Below, piece by piece: positions 62,935-64,000 of a stretch of 64,000 bases of DNA. Below the pieces are notes generated by a model. The model worked only from the letters and a program-made list of their open reading frames with translations. It was not told the DNA's origin and searched no databases. Made by a program: the position numbers and the translations under genes. This DNA is from Eledone cirrhosa (taxonomy: Eukaryota; Mollusca; Cephalopoda; Octopoda; Eledonidae): contig OZ024749.1 of assembly GCA_964016885.1 (NCBI GenBank), positions 20,943,751-21,007,750 on the forward strand, in the 5' to 3' direction. Within the stretch, counting starts at the first letter, position 1; the number at the start of each line of letters is the position of its first letter.

Positions 62935-63199
62935 GTGCTCCGTCGGCTTCAGAGATGAGTTCCAGTTGAGTAACCTAACAGTTTGTTATATAAAATTAAG
63001 GTGTAAGTGGCTGAGTGTTCCACAGACACGTGTATCCTTATCATACTTCTCAGGGGGATTCAACACGACACATAGTGTATGACGGGCTTCCTAACAATTT
63101 CCGTCTCACAAAAAAAAAAGAAAATTCAAGAAGCCATCCTTTGGATTCGAACCAGAGACCACAGTATTACTTCTTGAACCTCTTAACCATAAAGTCATA
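62935..63199 (-). mobile_element. SINE-D copy, core deleted
   Basis: GTGCTCCGTCGGCTTCAGAG, TGTTCCACAGACACGTGTAT, TACTTCTCAGGGGGATTCAA, TTTGGATTCGAACCAGAGAC (box-B side), CCTCTTAACCATAAAGTCAT (box-A side). The CTTGCTCAAGG core is missing. Confidence 0.75.
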
Positions 63200-63959
63200 T
63201 TCCGTTCACACACACATATAACGATAAATTATTGGAGACGAAATCACAATGCAGATTTTATATTGATTTAAAATACCGTATTTTATTATTATTATTAATT
63301 CATTACAGAAACCTTTTTTTATTTTTTAGGTTTCTTACAAAAACCTTACCGGAAACCAGTAACTAAAAGGGCGATCATATATTGTATATATACATATATA
63401 TATATGTATATATAAAGAGATCGATATATAATTTAACGATCATATATATATATGTATAGTTACAGCATGACCTCAGCCCATCTACTGGAACAAATAAAGT
63501 CTGTATGTGTGCGTGTAGTGTATATATATATATATATATATACCTGTGTGTGTACACTGAACAGGGGAAATTCTAATCAAGTTTTTTTTATTATTCAAAC
63601 TGCATTACACGATTCGTTGTTTTCTATTAATTAAACTAGACTTATAATTAATTATGATATAATTAATTAAATTTTGCAGCATCTAATCTAACAATATGTT
63701 TTTTAAACTGACAACAGCAATACTCCGTGTTTTGTCAGGTCAAGATATCGAAATAACAATGGAATGTTTTAAAAATAATGTTAGGGCTATGAAAAGGTAG
63801 TAGTGTCATTAATTAATTAATAAATAATAATTGTTAGTATGGTTATTATTATTCATTTACCGTCGTTGGTGGGTTAAGTAAGAACGGTATACAAGCACTA
63901 CCGCCAACACATTTCTGCCATAGTCCAGATATTTATATCGTAGACAGGACACTATGTAT

Positions 63960-63991
<32 letters not shown>

Positions 63992-64000
63992 GTATATATA
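63200..64000. other. AT-rich spacer with TA runs; no gene found
   Basis: TATATA runs at 63,395-63,412, 63,520-63,541 and at the window edge. Otherwise I see no repeat family or frame. Confidence 0.5.

Overview
This is a 64 kb stretch of animal nuclear DNA in which I find no intact host gene. It is AT-rich and full of (TA)n, (CA)n, (CAT)n and (CAC)n microsatellites. It carries dozens of tRNA-derived SINE copies, several non-autonomous DNA transposon families and a few decayed transposon genes. The SINE types (box B GTTCAAATCCC followed by a GGGGTCGATAAA module, and TGGCTTAGTGGTTAGAG heads with (GAT)n tails) fit a coleoid cephalopod, most likely an octopus. This is recognition of repeat style, not a database match. 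The window is probably intergenic or inside a giant intron. The short open frames are mostly translations of microsatellites, minisatellites or transposons.

Family names used here are working names. TTAA-MITE-1 has ends TTAACCCTTTAGCATTTA, is about 160-210 bp, and I count 17 copies. TTAA-MITE-2 has ends TTAACCCTTTCAT and TTAACCTC or TTAACCCTA. SINE-A has box B GTTCAAATCCC and a GGGGTCGATAAA module. SINE-B has a TGGCTTAGTGGTTAGAG head, a CCTTGAGCAAGACAC core and a (GAT)n tail. SINE-C is a set of short pieces sharing the SINE-B-like tail. SINE-D carries CTCCGTCGG. SINE-E carries a TCTCTGGAAGAAA tail. SINE-F carries CTTGCTCAAGGACA. SINE-G has a tRNA-like head ending in CACAGCCATGCC on the minus strand. 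Repeat H carries CACAATCTGTCCACTAG.

Layout. 0-35 kb: dense TTAA-flanked elements mixed with SINEs. The key locus is 30,436-31,884. There a TTAA-MITE-1 copy is split at its internal TTAA by a 1.2 kb piggyBac-like element holding a decayed transposase start, and that element is itself split by a SINE-A. Both ends of the piggyBac-like element match the two ends of the MITE, so it looks like a close relative of the MITE's parent. Other items here are a ~310 bp near-perfect hairpin (8.1-8.4 kb), two hAT-type elements with 8-9 bp target duplications, and several minisatellites. 35-41 kb: a degenerate TATC-rich tandem array interrupted by a 5'-truncated LINE with a zinc-ribbon C-terminus. 41-52 kb: SINE-A/B/D/F copies, a small element with perfect inverted ends (44.2 kb) and long TA/CA tracts. 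52-55 kb: a strongly purine-biased degenerate repeat field. 55-61 kb: SINEs, two reverse transcriptase remnants, a minisatellite grown from a LINE GRPRK motif, a 36-bp minisatellite and two adjacent mariner-type MITEs. 61-64 kb: G-rich tracts, a CAT/CAC field and a SINE-D copy.

No genes cooperate here in the usual sense. The biological content is transposon ecology: nested insertions, a candidate piggyBac parent-MITE pair, and minisatellites born from coding pieces of retrotransposons.
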